Positions 21,901 through 34,790 of a DNA stretch of 64,000 nt are shown here, piece by piece (position 1 is the stretch's first letter; each line of letters opens with the position of its first letter). Origin of the DNA: Triparma columacea (lineage: Eukaryota; Sar; Bolidophyceae; Parmales; Triparmaceae); NCBI GenBank assembly GCA_030267965.1, contig BRYA01000381.1:1-64000 (forward strand), in the 5' to 3' direction. The notes under the pieces were generated by a model that searched no databases, had not been told where the DNA came from, and saw nothing but the letters and a program-made list of their open reading frames with translations. Both the position numbers and the translations under genes were made by a program.

Positions 21901-24900
21901 CCTAACGATAGGACAGACTGGGCTCCAATGGTTGACTGGCTGAAGGACCTGGAAATCCAAGACAACGTCATTGGGATGGCAGGCCCGCGGTCCAACACTC
22001 TTTACGACAACTCTGATTTGTCCCAGGTCTCCTCGAGTAAGTGGAGTCTCCAAATGGAGGTCAGCAAGGTCATGTGGCAGAGAGAAAACGACAGAGGTGT
22101 CGTCGAGGAGGAGGTCATAGATGAGGAGACGTTATGGAGCAGCAACGACCAAGACGAGGATGATGACCAGGAGGAAGATGCAGTCATAAAAGAGATGAAA
22201 ATTCGGGGGAAAGTCAAGGAGGAGAAAAGTGAAAGTTTCTTCAACTTCAATCCTTTCGGGGGGAGCAAGGAGGATCCCAAGAAGACGGAGGACGAGAAGG
22301 GGGATGGAACAGCTGCTAGCCTCAAATCCCCTCAGGGTTCCTCTACTTCTACCACCAACCTTATTAAAGCCGCTGTCGCCGATCCTGCGGAGGACCACAA
22401 GCCCGTCTTGCTATTTGTCCGTCCAACGACCAACAACGGACACAAGCTGGCGTCGATTCAAAGAAAGGGGGAAAATGTCTACCTTTACATGCACACTGCT
22501 GAAGGGGGAAGCAGTCATAGGCTCGTGAAGAAGGGCCAGGACGCGTACGATTCCCTTCACGACGATTTCTTTTCGAAAATCCCGTCCCTTCGTTCAAACG
22601 ATACTCCTTCAATTGCTCCTGTCAACGCTTCACCCCTGCTCAACTTGACACTTTTACCGCCCTTGGTAATCCATAATTTGCTGTGCTCGCCGATGCTCTA
22701 CCGTGTTTCTGACCGTCAAGGGAGGATCGCGGCTGAAGGAGTCATTCCGATAGGCACATGCCTTCCACTTTTCCGTCTAGACCTTCGCAAGAAATTGTAC
22801 CTCTCAATTCGCCTCGTTAACTACAACTGGTCAACGTTCTCGAAGCTTCACACTCCTCGCTGCGTCCACCCTAATGTTCCGAAGAGGTACAACCTCGAGT
22901 TGAAGGGCGGTAAGCTCAAGAAACCTGCTGAGGACAATGGTTCAGGTGAGAAAGAACAAAAAGTAGAAGAGTAGAAGAAGAGTAGAAGAGTAGAAGAGTA
23001 GAAAAGTAGTAGTCACAATTTACCTAACCCATTTATGCAACACCTTTCACGATTCGCTTCGCTCATCGAAGGTTCCAGCGGCAAGTTCGTGGAGATGGAA
23101 ATCCCCTCTTTGAGGTTGAAAACGATGGTTCATGGCCGACACGTCAAAGTCTACAGCAGGGTCTGGATCATCAACCATACCGACCTCACGCTTCAGTACA
23201 GGGAGAGCAGCGCGGCAGCAGGAATCGACGCACCCTCCTTCCTGAGGGGCGGCATGGCCCAGCTCACCCACAAAAGTATTGGAGCGCTCGGCAACACGAG
23301 TGCAGACGTTGAAAGGTATGACACCGCGACAACAAGGCTTGCGTACGGCTTTGGACCCGACGACTATGATGATAGTAAGATCGAGTGGGTTGACAAGGAG
23401 AAAATCGGCAGGCGTAAGAGCATGCAGTCCCCAACCTCGGCTCAAGACAATAGATTTTTCAAGTTTGGGTCTCCCGACAGTTCCACCAAGGACAACCAAA
23501 CTTCAGTTTCAAACGTTGTCTCGACCACAAGTACATACCAGCTGACTGCTGCAGCCTTCCCGTCTCTCTTTGACTCAAAGCAGCCGCCGCGCAAAGGAAG
23601 CAACGCAAGCGACATTTCTACCACGGAGCTGCAGCGAATCAGCGAGGCGAACCGGCTTTCAGTTGACGATGCTTTGGGCGCCTTGGACGCTGACTTTGGC
23701 TTCGACGGTGAGCCCCCCCTGAACCCCCCCTTTATGGCGAGGAAGCGCACAATTAGTGTGGGGGGGGAAGACTCTGCTTCTGTACTCAGCGACGATAGCG
23801 GCTTTGGGAGCGTCGACCACAAACCCGAGCTGCTCGAGCGGCAGAGGATGGATGGGAAGTACCGCAGCTCTCCGACAAATATAAGCGACCTCAGTGAGAT
23901 GACATCTCACGATGGGCTACCGCCGAGGGACAGGGCTGACAGCAGGGATGCATGGGTAAAAAGGAAGAACTTGCTTCTCAGCAAGGAAACCACCATCCAA
24001 CTTCAGAAGAAACTCGAATCTAGGCTTGATAGGACGGTGCTTGAGAAGAAGAAGATTCTCCAGAAGCGCAGGCTCGTCACTGGAATCACTGTTAGGCTTC
24101 CAACCAATCATCTACATCGCGTGACCTTGATGGAGGTCCAGTCGGACTACACTCTTCACGACCTCTTCAACCAAGCCTGCGTCCTCGGCGGGTTGCGGTG
24201 GACGGATGGCAACAAGAATACTGTTGGTGTCAGGGAGAAGGACTACTTCTTCGTGTATCATAGTTCCGATTTTGTGTGGGTCCCAGAATCAGAGGGCGGA
24301 ATCGGTTTCATGTTTGGGGGTTACGCCCCACTTTCCATGAGCATGCACGTAGGATCTCTTAAAATCCTCGACCTTAGACTTTGCCACAGGGTCGAGCTCC
24401 ATGTCGCTTGGCAGCAGCTGGACCTCAACAACACGTCCTCGCACAACTCAAGATTGCTCCGCTATATTGACTGGGGCGAAGCAATAATGTTTTCGCCTCC
24501 CTCCACTTTTGGCATGCGATTCCATCTCTGCACCAGAATTTTGGACAGCCAGTGGTCCTCTCCTTACGATGTGACGGGGCAGAAGGACATCATCAGCGGC
24601 CTTACCTCATGTCTGACATTGAGTCAATTAAGGAGCAAGAGGCGCATTAAGAACATTGAGCTTGCGGGTGGGAGCTCCTCGGCAGCTAGTTCTGGGGCTG
24701 CGGCGCCGATAATGAGGAAGGAGGGCTCCAGGCACAATTCTCGTCAACTCGAAAAATTGGTTGAGGAGGTTGGCTTTGAGGAGGAAGACGAGGACGAGGA
24801 CGAGGACAGCGAAGGCGGAGATAGCGACGGCGAAGAATCTAGCGACGGCGAGCCCGATGGTGGCAAAGAGAGGGAAGGGAAAACAAAGGAGGCAGAAGAA

Positions 24901-27900
24901 GATGGTGCAACGGACGAGTGGGGTACGCCCTACGATACCGGTGAACCTCAATTGCGGCAGCGCATGATGAAACAGAAGCAGACATCGGTGTTCAAGCCGA
25001 AGCGGGACTCATCGAAAAAGAAGAAGGAACAGAGGTGCCAATACGACATTGGGGTCCATTGCGCATCTGGAAAGGACGTGTACTTCAGGACGACCATCGT
25101 CACGTTCCTGCCTCGTTACATTCTCGTGAACGACCTCCGCTTGCCTATCGAGGTTACACAGTCCGGCTGTGAGGATGACTGGCGAATGACTGTGCCGGGA
25201 GGAACCAGCACCGGCTTCCACTGGCCCTTTAAGGACAGAGCCTTTTTCATGTGTGCGAGATTGCAGTCAGATGGCTTCACGTCTCCAAGCTGGTCGTGGA
25301 CCGGAGAGTTCAGCATCGACACGCTGGGCGAGACTGCCTTGAAGGTTAGGCAAAAATTTAGGAGGAACGAGATCTTCCTGATTAGGGTCATGGTCAAGCT
25401 AATTGACGCCTCAATAGTAGTGATCTTTGAGCAAGTTGACGAATTCGTGCCTTACAGGATCGACAACGAGACCAGTCATAGGGTTCGTTTCCGGCAGAGT
25501 ACCCTCGACGAAAATAGAAGTGGCTACGACTACATGATGCCGAGGTCCTCCATGCCTTACAGCTGGGATGCGCCCAGGAATAGCAAGATTCTGGAAATTG
25601 AATTCCAGCAAGGAAGCAAGTGGGTTTCGCGAGAATGTAGGCTTGATGCTCTCGCCGAGCTTCCAAGGATCAGACTTACGAGGTCTTTGCCAGATTTGAG
25701 CAAGCCGCAATTTGAAGGATTCCTCGAGAGGGTGCACGACGGCATTGGTGGGGAGAGGGGAGTTAGATCTTACTGCGTTCTGAAGGGGCATACAATGTAT
25801 ATCTTCAGGGCACCGGAAAGGCAAAAAGGGAGAGGAGCGATCAACAGCAGCAAGACTGATAGACTCGATTTGCTTGGCGTGATCAATCTAGGACCGGAAG
25901 GAAACTTCCTGATGGGAGCGGTCGAAGCCAGGGTCGGAGAGGGAGGCAACAGCAAAAGCCAGATCAAACAATGCGTTGAGAAGCGCAAGTCCGGCTGGGG
26001 GGTAAAGCTGGGCACGGAATTCCAGAGGATGGCGGAGCTCGCCAGTGGCACTGTAACTGCAATTGAGAGCGAGGGCTGGAAGTCGAGGGCAGGGTTGGAC
26101 AGAGATGAAAAGGAAATAAGGGAAGATGAGAGGGCTTTCACTATTGCGGTGCTTTTGAATCGGTGGATGAGGGTCGAGATGAAGAAGTCGGGTGGGGCGG
26201 CCGCGGGATCGACTGATTGGTCTGCGGACGAGAGGCTGAGCATGAACAGCAGCTTTGGGAGCGAGGATGCCTCAGTTCTGGCTGCCCGGCTCGCAGCAGG
26301 GAGAGGTAGCTTTGCATCGTCCTATACGGGGCGAAGGACCTCAATTATGACCAACAGCAGGAGAGTGAGCAGGATCGAAAAGGACCGCTTGGACGACGCA
26401 AGGAAGAGCAGGTTCGTCATGACTGGGCAGGAGTGGATGAACCTCATACTGAGGCTTGGAATATGCACCAAGAACAGAGGCAACGCCCTAGTGGTTGCGC
26501 AGATGCTATTCAAACGAGGCCTCTTCAGGCTTGAAACTGATGGAAGAGTCTCCGGCTTGGGTTTGACGGGTGCGGCAACAGCAAAGCAGAGCAAGAGGAA
26601 CAGCGTCCTTCTAACGCCAGGTGCCAGGGCAGGGAGACCAAGGCAGCGCCTCGATACGGGCAGCAGCAGAGGGAGCAGAACGAAGGCTTCAATAAGCCCC
26701 AAGAGGTCTGGGGGAGGGGGGGGAGGAGGAGGGGGGGGCGACAGCAACAAGTGGGGGTCGGAGAAGGGCAGCGAGCACGGGGGCAGCAGGAGGGGGGGGG
26801 CAAGTGGCATCGAGGGCGACAGCGTCTCCAACAAGGGAGGGACGAGGAAGAGAAAGTCCACAATCGTCGCCGATTTCTTTCAGGATTCAACAACGATCAA
26901 CTACGCCCTGTGCGCCCCCCATCGCGACCACGATCTCGACCTCAAGGGTAGTTCTTGCTTCGAAGTTGTTACCAAGACCGGGAGGATTCACAAGTGGAGG
27001 TGCAAGACCCCCCTTGACATGAAGAAGTGGGTTACTGCGCTGAGAAATGCAGCCGACAACGCGACCCTTAGCATACTCTTCAACCCCAGCGATGGGGTTG
27101 GGGATGATGAGCTGGGGGCGGGGAAGGACAAGCAAGTTAGGTCTCAAAGTCAGGAAAGTCTCGTAAGCCTTCTGACGGCAACCGCCGGTAAGAGGGGCAA
27201 GGGCGACAAAGCAAAGAACAGCGACGTTACCCTGGACTCCCTTCTGGCGAAAACATACGTGAAAGTTGTTGTGAAAGCAGACGGACCTACCAAGGTGCTG
27301 GAGTTGAGCGAGGAAGGCGGGGGGGGCGAGGAGGAGGATGACAGAGACGAGGAAGGACTGGACGCCAATGTACTGAAGACGAAATTCAGCCAAAGGACCC
27401 TCACGACTTCGCTCAGCTTCAAGCAGGGGAAGGACGGAAAAGAAGACGCAAGCACGAAGGACGCAGCGTCAAACAACATCAAGGACATGAGCAAGGTTAA
27501 GTTGGAGGCCGAGGTCAATATGAGCATCGGGATAAGCGTTATTGACAAACCGAGGGCCATCAGCTGTGATAGGCCGAGGGAGCTCGTCTTTTTGAGTCTC
27601 TCTGAGGTGAAGGCGTTCATGAGAAAGTCTGAAATCAGCACAGAAACGGCCTTAACCGTAGAGGGCATCCAAATCGATAACCAGCTCCATGATGCCCTCT
27701 CGCCTTGCATCTTGAGGCCCAGGGTTATGGCTAGGAGGAAGCTGGAGAAGCTGGGTCGGAAAGACGAAGAGGGCGGGGATGGGGAAGAGGGCGAGGAAAA
27801 GGTCCTGGGCATTCCCGGACTTCAGGCCAGGCCTTTGAACAAGCCCCCAGCCTTACACTTTTTCGCCAATAGGAACTTCGTCAATGCTAAACGGGTGCTA

Positions 27901-30584
27901 CTGTGGGATATTGTCACGCTTTGGATCCACCCGATGGACGTCAATTTGGAGGAGAAACTCATTTTCCAGGCATTGAAATTGAAGGACGCTGTTCAGGTGA
28001 AGGAGGTCAACGGAACGAGGTTGCTCGCCTTGACCAACAAAAGGGCCGGCCTAGGTCAGGACGAGATGAAGCACGCAGCGTTTGCTGGGAGCTACTACGA
28101 TACACTGGGCGGCGGGAGTGGGCATCTCGTCAAAGGAAGAATTAACGAGGAGAGCTCTGTAGGAAAGGCGGCGAGGAGGAAGAAGGTGAGTGTGTGTTGG
28201 CGGGAGGTGTATTGGGGGGAGGGGAGATGATGGGGAGGGGTTTCATTGCCCGATTCTCGACAAATAGTAATGTCCCTCTTGTTCGCTTTCTAATCGCCTC
28301 CTAATCGCCTCCCACAGGTATTCGTGAACTTGCTGCATATCCATCCCTTGGACATCAAACTGAGCTTCAAGTCAGGGGGGCACGTAGAGAAGGGAAAGGG
28401 AGCGGTCGGCGTAGCGGTCACGGCCATGGGAGGTCTCGATGACACTCAGTTGAAGCTCGGAGCTCTTCAGATCAGCAACGCCTTCGGTAGCAAGGAAGAC
28501 TTGACGGACAGGATTGTGAAACACTATATATTTGCCTGCATGTCGCAGATTGGTGGCGTTCTCGGAAGCGTCGAATTCCTTGGCAACCCCATCGGGCTCA
28601 TCAGTAACATTGGAACAGGTTTCAAAGATTTCTTCTACGAGCCCCTAGACGGACTGACCGGGGGAGACGGGAGCAAGAGCTTCCTGGAGGGACTAAGAAG
28701 TGGCACGACTAGCCTAGGAAGTCACTTCGGAGAGGGAACTTTCAACACAATGAGCAAGATGACAGGGGCGCTTGGTGAGGGATTGGCGAACATCACGTTT
28801 GACAGAGATTACAAGCACCAGAGGAGCACCGCGAGGATGAAGGAGGCGAAGACAGTCTCCCAGGGTGTCAGGAAGGGATTGTTTGAGTTTGGAGGGAATT
28901 TGGGAGAAGCCCTGGGCGGCATTGTCATGCAGCCCCTGAAGGGCGCCGAGAGGGAGGGTGGAGTCGGGTTTATCAAGGGTGTCGGAAAAGGGCTCGTAGG
29001 GCTGCCCGTCAAAACTGTCGTAGGCATTTTAGACCTGACGAGCAGGGCAACCGAAGGAATCAAGAACGAGGCCAAGAGCATGAGAATCGATAAGGGGGGC
29101 GAAGGGGATGGAAGAGTTAGGAACCCAAGGAGCTTCGGAAAGGAAGGCGAGCTAATTGAGTATGACAGAGATGACGCAAGGAGACAAAAGGCACTGGCGT
29201 GCGTTGCAAAGGGGAAATACGCTTACGAGGACGTTAGGCTCGACTGGGAAGTGAGAACCTTTGAGGCCCCAAAGGAGAGGAAGATGACGGTTTGGAGTAA
29301 TGAAAGTGATGATTTAGAGATGCTCCTCAAGGCGAACGCGGAGAGCACGGATAAAAAGGCCGCAAGCAGTAGGGGACTGAGCGTGTTGAAGGAGGAGGAC
29401 GAGAATGACGAAGGGGATGACGGGAACAAGGAGATGAGTGTTCTTGAGCGCATCCTCATCTTGAGTCACAAGAGGCTCCTGTATTTGAGCGGGACCAGCG
29501 AGGGAGACGATGATTGGGAAAATTTCAAGCCGCAGCGCATCTGGAACGTCCCCTTCGAAAACATCGAGAAGATCCGTCTGGAGAAGAACGCAGTCAGGCT
29601 CGTACTTGACGATGAGGTTAGGTACTTTGGCGGAATGAACGAGAAGAGGTGAGGGAGCAGCGACGCGACGGAGGAGCGAGTCAACGACCGAATAGACGCG
29701 CTTATGGAATTTATGGATTGCTCCACTGCTCCTCCATTATTCTCATCATGGTCCTATTCTCATCCATTACCTATCCATTACTTCAACACAGGTTCGAGGT
29801 CCTCGAAGAGACAGTTCCAATAGTGTACAACCTGAAGAACCAGGAGGCCCTTGTATTCAGTATCGTCTGTGAAAGGGCTCTGGGCAGCCTAGGAATGCAT
29901 CAAACCTTATATCCCACACAGAGATTCATCAACATGGAAGGCCCCCTGATGAGGTCCAAGGCGCTGTTGGGCAGTGTGACTGAAAAGTATTACTACGCCA
30001 TTAGTGGTAATGTATTGTACGAGTACCACTACGACAAGGGTTCGAAAGGGAGGAAGAACGACAACCTGCGAATGGTGGTCCCCCTGGCCGACCTCACTGT
30101 TATGTACAACGTTGGAAGGGACATCGTACTCAAGGGGCCCAAGGGCAGGAACAATATTCAGGTTGCGACGAGGAGCCAAAAATGGGGCGTCGGGCAGGCG
30201 CTCGAGAACATTAACAGCAGGTTCAATAGGGCCCGCCACCACATGCGCGCGGAGGAGGAGCACATGAGGTCGGGAGCAGGGGAGGACGTCGGAGGGAGCG
30301 GCAAGCTTCCTCTCCAGGTGAGCTCGAGAGAGGAACTTGTCTTCAGCTCGGCGACCGGTGAGGGAGCCCAGGGGCTGGACGTCTGGTACGAGAAGCTCAT
30401 TCAGAGTAATGTCAAAAAGGTGGAAGGGTTAGAAGAGGGGAGAGGAGGTGGCTGCGTGTTCGTGGAATGCAATGGGCTAGCAAGGAAGGAGATCGCTGCC
30501 CTCGGGGCTAGCATTACGAACGAGCTGAACAGATTGCAGGGGGAGAGGAGCGGTGGCGGGAAGACGGTTGTCTTTGAGAGATGA
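12948..30584 (+). CDS. VPS13: Giant VPS13-family bridge-like lipid-transfer protein
   Basis: Eight exons: 12948-13224, 13607-13703, 13805-14615, 14726-15101, 15254-22945, 23072-28185, 28318-29648 and 29792-30584. All phases agree, giving about 5,496 aa. VPS13 proteins are usually 3,100-4,000 aa. The N-terminus is a chorein domain (MLESLLYLILRLLLSPIIDL, then SIWSGSFTLTNLAIRR and ELEVPW), the entry of the lipid groove. Exons 5-6 hold the repeating groove and VAB-type adaptor repeats (RVCIQNHTGVPMEVKIFDK; RVWIINHTDLTLQYRES). Residues about 3960-4410 look like a PH domain split by an insert that contains a DEP-like domain (about 4200-4250). Exon 7 carries the ATG2/VPS13 C-terminal helices (GNPIGLISNIGTGFKDFFYE). 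Exon 8 is PH-like. Acidic linkers are frequent. The predicted role is bulk phospholipid transfer at membrane contact sites. The acceptor at 23071 (GAAG|GT) is less typical and was chosen by frame. Confidence 0.93.
13334..13415. repeat. Interstitial head-to-head telomere motif plus 13-bp repeats in VPS13 intron 1
   Basis: GTTAGGGTAACCCTAAC (13334-13350) is an almost perfect palindrome made of two inverted telomere units. It is followed directly by about five imperfect copies of a 13-bp unit, GTCTAATGTGCAC (13351-13415). The block sits in the 382-nt first intron, the longest of this gene, which also has a C-rich acceptor region. Confidence 0.8.
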
Positions 30585-30976
30585 GAGGGGGGAGCGTAGG
30601 CGGGGTTTATGTATGTTAAGTAGCGTGTTTTGAATATACGAAACGAAGAAGACGCTCGCAATTAATAGTTACGGTCCAACGTAAAACACATTTTTTGAAA
30701 ACCTTCAAAATCCCCCCATCATTTGGCTCACCAATCATGACTGCCTGTATTCTCCCTCAAGAATTTATTGGCTGATTGTCTCGCGAAACAAAGTTCTGGG
30801 AAAGGTTAGACTTATTTTACGTTTTCGCTTCGATATTTACTACGCTGTATCTGTTACTCCTTTCGTTGCCTTGCCGAACGAAAAATCTGACCACTGACCT
30901 GTGCCCTTGCCGAAATATCTCACTTGGCACCCGTAACCAGAACTCAGGTAGTTGGTGATTATCCTTGAATTTTGCC
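30585..30976. other. Intergenic region, VPS13 to LEA-like gene
   Basis: 392 bp between two plus-strand genes. It should hold the VPS13 terminator region and the promoter of the next gene. Only short ORFs are present and no motif stands out. Confidence 0.5.
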
Positions 30977-33900
30977 ATGAGTTCCTACAACGCAAAGAAG
31001 AAAGGCAGCTTGAACGAGGCTCTACTCTCGGACAATGGCGATACCCCTGCGCAGCACTTCATGACACCAGCGACTGACATGTATGTTGGGGATGAAATGA
31101 AAAATGTGGGCGATGAAGATGATAGTGGAGGGATTTATTCCTCTTCGATGCTTGGCTTCAAGAACAAGGGCAAAAGCAAGACGAAACAAAGGTCTTCGTT
31201 CGAATCCCTTGAAGCTGGTCTGAATAGCGACGATGAGGACACTGCCCAGCTCCTTGCCAAGAATCGAAGGCCAAAGGCTTGCTTGTGTGGAACCTTAACA
31301 AAGATTCAGTGCGGCCTGGTCTTGATGGTAATGATAGCGGCCATTTCGGCTTGCGGAGCATTCGTTGGTGGCCCAATTATAGCCAAGAACGAGCTTGACA
31401 ACTCTGATGTCTCCTTCACCAAATTGAGCATGAGCAACCCTTCCCTCGAGGACTACTCTTTCGATGTCGCCGCGGATGTGAAGATTTCCAACGTCAAACC
31501 CCTCGACGGGACCATCGGGGCAATGGCCGTCGACCTATACTTTAAGGACACAAAGCTGGGAACTCTCAACATGCCTAGCATCAATGTTAAGGCTGGCAAA
31601 GACAACATCCAGTCTATCGCCTCTCAGCGTTTCAACGTTGTCGAGTCCGCCTATGACGTCTGGGACGAGTTCTCTGCAGCTATGCTTAACGACGCTGTCG
31701 TTGATTGGGTTCTCAAGGGCACTGCCTCGGTTTCCTCCACGGTCTTGGGGATAACCATGGACTTCAAGAACATCCCCTTCTACAAGGAAATCCCTCTCAC
31801 TTGCTTTGACGGCCTCAACGATGTGCAGATGTCAGTCTTTGACCTGACGGAGTCAACCAATGACGACGTTATTGTCAACATGGCCATTTGCATCGAAAAC
31901 CCTTCGGATATTTCCATCGCAAACCTTGGAGCCCTCTACTTCGGAGTCCACTACGACGGCGCCTATATGGGAAATGTCACCTCAGAAGCCTCAGCGATGT
32001 TAATCACCAAGGATGACGACTCCGATCCAGAGTGTCAACAGATTGGCGCCAAATCTTACAACATTGTGCAGATGAGCGGCAAGGTGAGGAGGAGGAGGAT
32101 TGAGGAGCGATGAAGCGAGTAATAATATTTACGCACCGTAAACTGACGCCAAAAACCTACCCCGCCCTTGCCGCAGCTTGCTCCTGCCGACAGAAACAAG
32201 GCCGACATCCTAATGAGCAGGTACCTCTCCGGTATATCCACCCCCGTCAGCGCTGTTGCTTTGTCACCCTACGCCGACTCCATTCCTCTTTTCAATAACG
32301 GGATGCAGGGACTTTCTCTCGCAACTATATTGAACGGCGATGAGACCGCCCTTATCACCGCTCTCGATTTTGAGGTGGCCACCATCACCCCCCTCGATGA
32401 CGACACCATGACCCTCGACATGACTGCCCTTGTGTCGATGTCCAACCCTCTCGGAGATAATTCTCCCATGAACGTGACGGATGTGGACATGACTGTCACC
32501 ATGGGCTACGAAGGCACCACGATTGGGCACGTGCTCACTGGCCCCATTGATGTTCCTTCGCCTAACCAAATCAACGGAGATTCTCACTTGAGGGTTCCTG
32601 CCAAGGCCAACATGATTGTCACCGACAAGGGCGCCGCCATGACCGCTTTCTCTAAAGATTTAATTAACCTCGACGCACTCAATATTTCTCTCAATGGGGC
32701 AACTGACACCACTGCTTATTGCGTGGCTCTCGGGTACGACATGGACATTAAGGGCATCCCAGTTGTGCTCCCCAACGCGGACACCAAGCCACATCCTCTC
32801 GGCCCCGTGACTGTGAAGGGTATGGGCGGCCTGAAGGACATCGAGATCTTGAGCTACTCGATTAGCGGGAATGTGCCGAATGATGGGTCCGAGGACGGGT
32901 GCACTGAGAACTGCGGAATCATCTTGGACCTTGAGGCCCGGGTAGGCAACCCCTCTCCTTTCGGCCTCGTCGTCGGGACCCTAAACAACTACATCCGTGA
33001 TGCCCAAGGGGTCACCTTGGGTACCGTCACGGCTACGGACCTCACTCTGACACCAGGCGACAATATCATCGCAATGTCGGGTAAAATGAACCCCACCGGC
33101 GACGATGCCTTGAGCGCAGCCGCCACCTTCATGTCCACCTACATGGCGAACAAGGAACAGCCTACTTCGGTAGTAGGCATTGATGCCGGGCCTTCGAGCA
33201 TTGGATGGCTCAACGACATCGTCGACGGACTTGAGATGGTCGCCACCTTCCCCGGGGCAGGAGACAACTTTCTTGCCCTCACTAACATTACGATCCAGTG
33301 GATGGACATGGAGTTGACGAGCGACGGGGGGGTCCGTGCGGCGAGCAAGGTCAAGGCCAAGCTTAACGTTCCTGACCCTGTGAGTCAGGACATCATCCTT
33401 GACGTTACCTTTTCTGGAATGGAGTTCGAGCTCGTTGATCTCGAGCGCGACACCCATGTGGGACACATCAAGCTTGAAGTGGAAAACGTTCCGGTGGTTT
33501 ACGATCCGGTAGAGGGGACCATTGTCGCCGAGTTTGACAAAGTTGACATGGACGTCCTCGACTCGGATGGCTTGGCCCTGCTCATCAAGGATTTGATGAC
33601 GAGTACGAGCAAGGTCGTCGGCATGGAGGGAATGGCCGCCCCCAAGGTCTTGACGAACATGGGCGAGCTCCAGCTTACCGATATTCCCTTCTCCGGCGAT
33701 ACCATCATGTACGGCTTCAACAACTTGATGACCGACGAGGACGAGCCGAAGCCATTGCTTCAGATCGACGCTATCGACGTTATTTCGGGAACTACGGATG
33801 CCCTCACCATGAGCGTGAACTGCTCCGTCACGAACCCATCCCAGGTCAAGACGGAGTTGGGATCCATGAAGATGGACCTTTTCACTGAGACTGACCCCGA

Positions 33901-34741
33901 TGATCCCGATTCCCCCTACAAGATCGGTTACGTCGTAATCGACGATTTCACGATGGAAGCTAACGAGGAAAGAACCGCCGTTACGAGTTTCTACAACGTT
34001 CCCGCCGTGTACCAGTTGGAGATGGACACTGACAATGCCAAGAAAGCGAGCAGGAAGTTTTTGTCGTCCTTTGTTAGCGGAGACGACCAGACCGCGGCAG
34101 CCCACGGACCCCAGGACGGGAGCGGGACGGACCTGGACTTACTCAAGCCCGCCATTCTTGCCCTTTCCACCTCTGCGACTGTCCCCGGCCTCCCCGACCT
34201 CGTGTTGACCCAGAGCACCATGTACAACGACGTCTTACACGTCGCTACGGGAAAACTTCGGACCACACTTTACGTTACCAACCCATTCACTGCGCAGATG
34301 ACGGTTACGGGAACGAGTTGCGACATCTACCCTTGCAATATATTGGTGAATGCCGGGCAGGACTTAAGCCAGATGTCATGCGCCGAGTACTACAAAGAAG
34401 AAGACGACCGCTCCGCCGGCGTGTACACGGACGACTTCGGGGACCCGGTAGTGGCGCCCTCCAAGTCCTTCTTCACGATGCCCGATAAAGATGTGTCCTT
34501 GAAGAGCATGGTCTCGCACGCGGGGGAGCTGCTGAAGACTCTGAACAGGGCCGGAGACACGGGCGACTTCATCAACTTGAAGGGTACGCTGGATGCCGTC
34601 ATTGGAGAGTTCGTCCAACAGATCGACTTCCACCAAGAGGACGTGCCCATCTGCGCCGGGGACAGGCACTGCTTCCCAGCTGAGCCTGCTCCCATCGATC
34701 TACCAGGAAGTGCGGGGAGTGTGAGCGGCGAGAAAAAGTAA
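30977..34741 (+). CDS. Single-pass membrane protein with repeated LEA2/WHy-like beta-domains
   Basis: Exons 30977-32083 and 32177-34741 (1223 aa). The 93-nt intron joins in phase 0. A cytosolic, Ser/Lys/Asp-rich N-terminus of about 110 residues precedes one membrane segment (CGLVLMVMIAAISACGAF, about 112-130), so it is predicted type II. The large exoplasmic part has several related beta-rich modules with patterns such as IENPSDISIANLGALYFGVH, MSNPLGDNSPMNVTDVDMTV, VGNPSPFGLVVGTLN and VTNPSQVKTELGSMKMDLF. This 'xNPS/T...l...v.v.y.g..lG' signature is that of LEA14/WHy domains and the related DUF3712 proteins. Such domains may act in stress tolerance or lipid/wall association, but the role here is unknown. 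The tail is Cys-containing (CDIYPCNILV; ICAGDRHCFPAEP). The family call is moderately sure; no function is assigned. Confidence 0.75.
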
Positions 34742-34790
34742 GGAAGTATATCATATTGCTTATATAAACGTGTGATTGGGTATTGCATTA

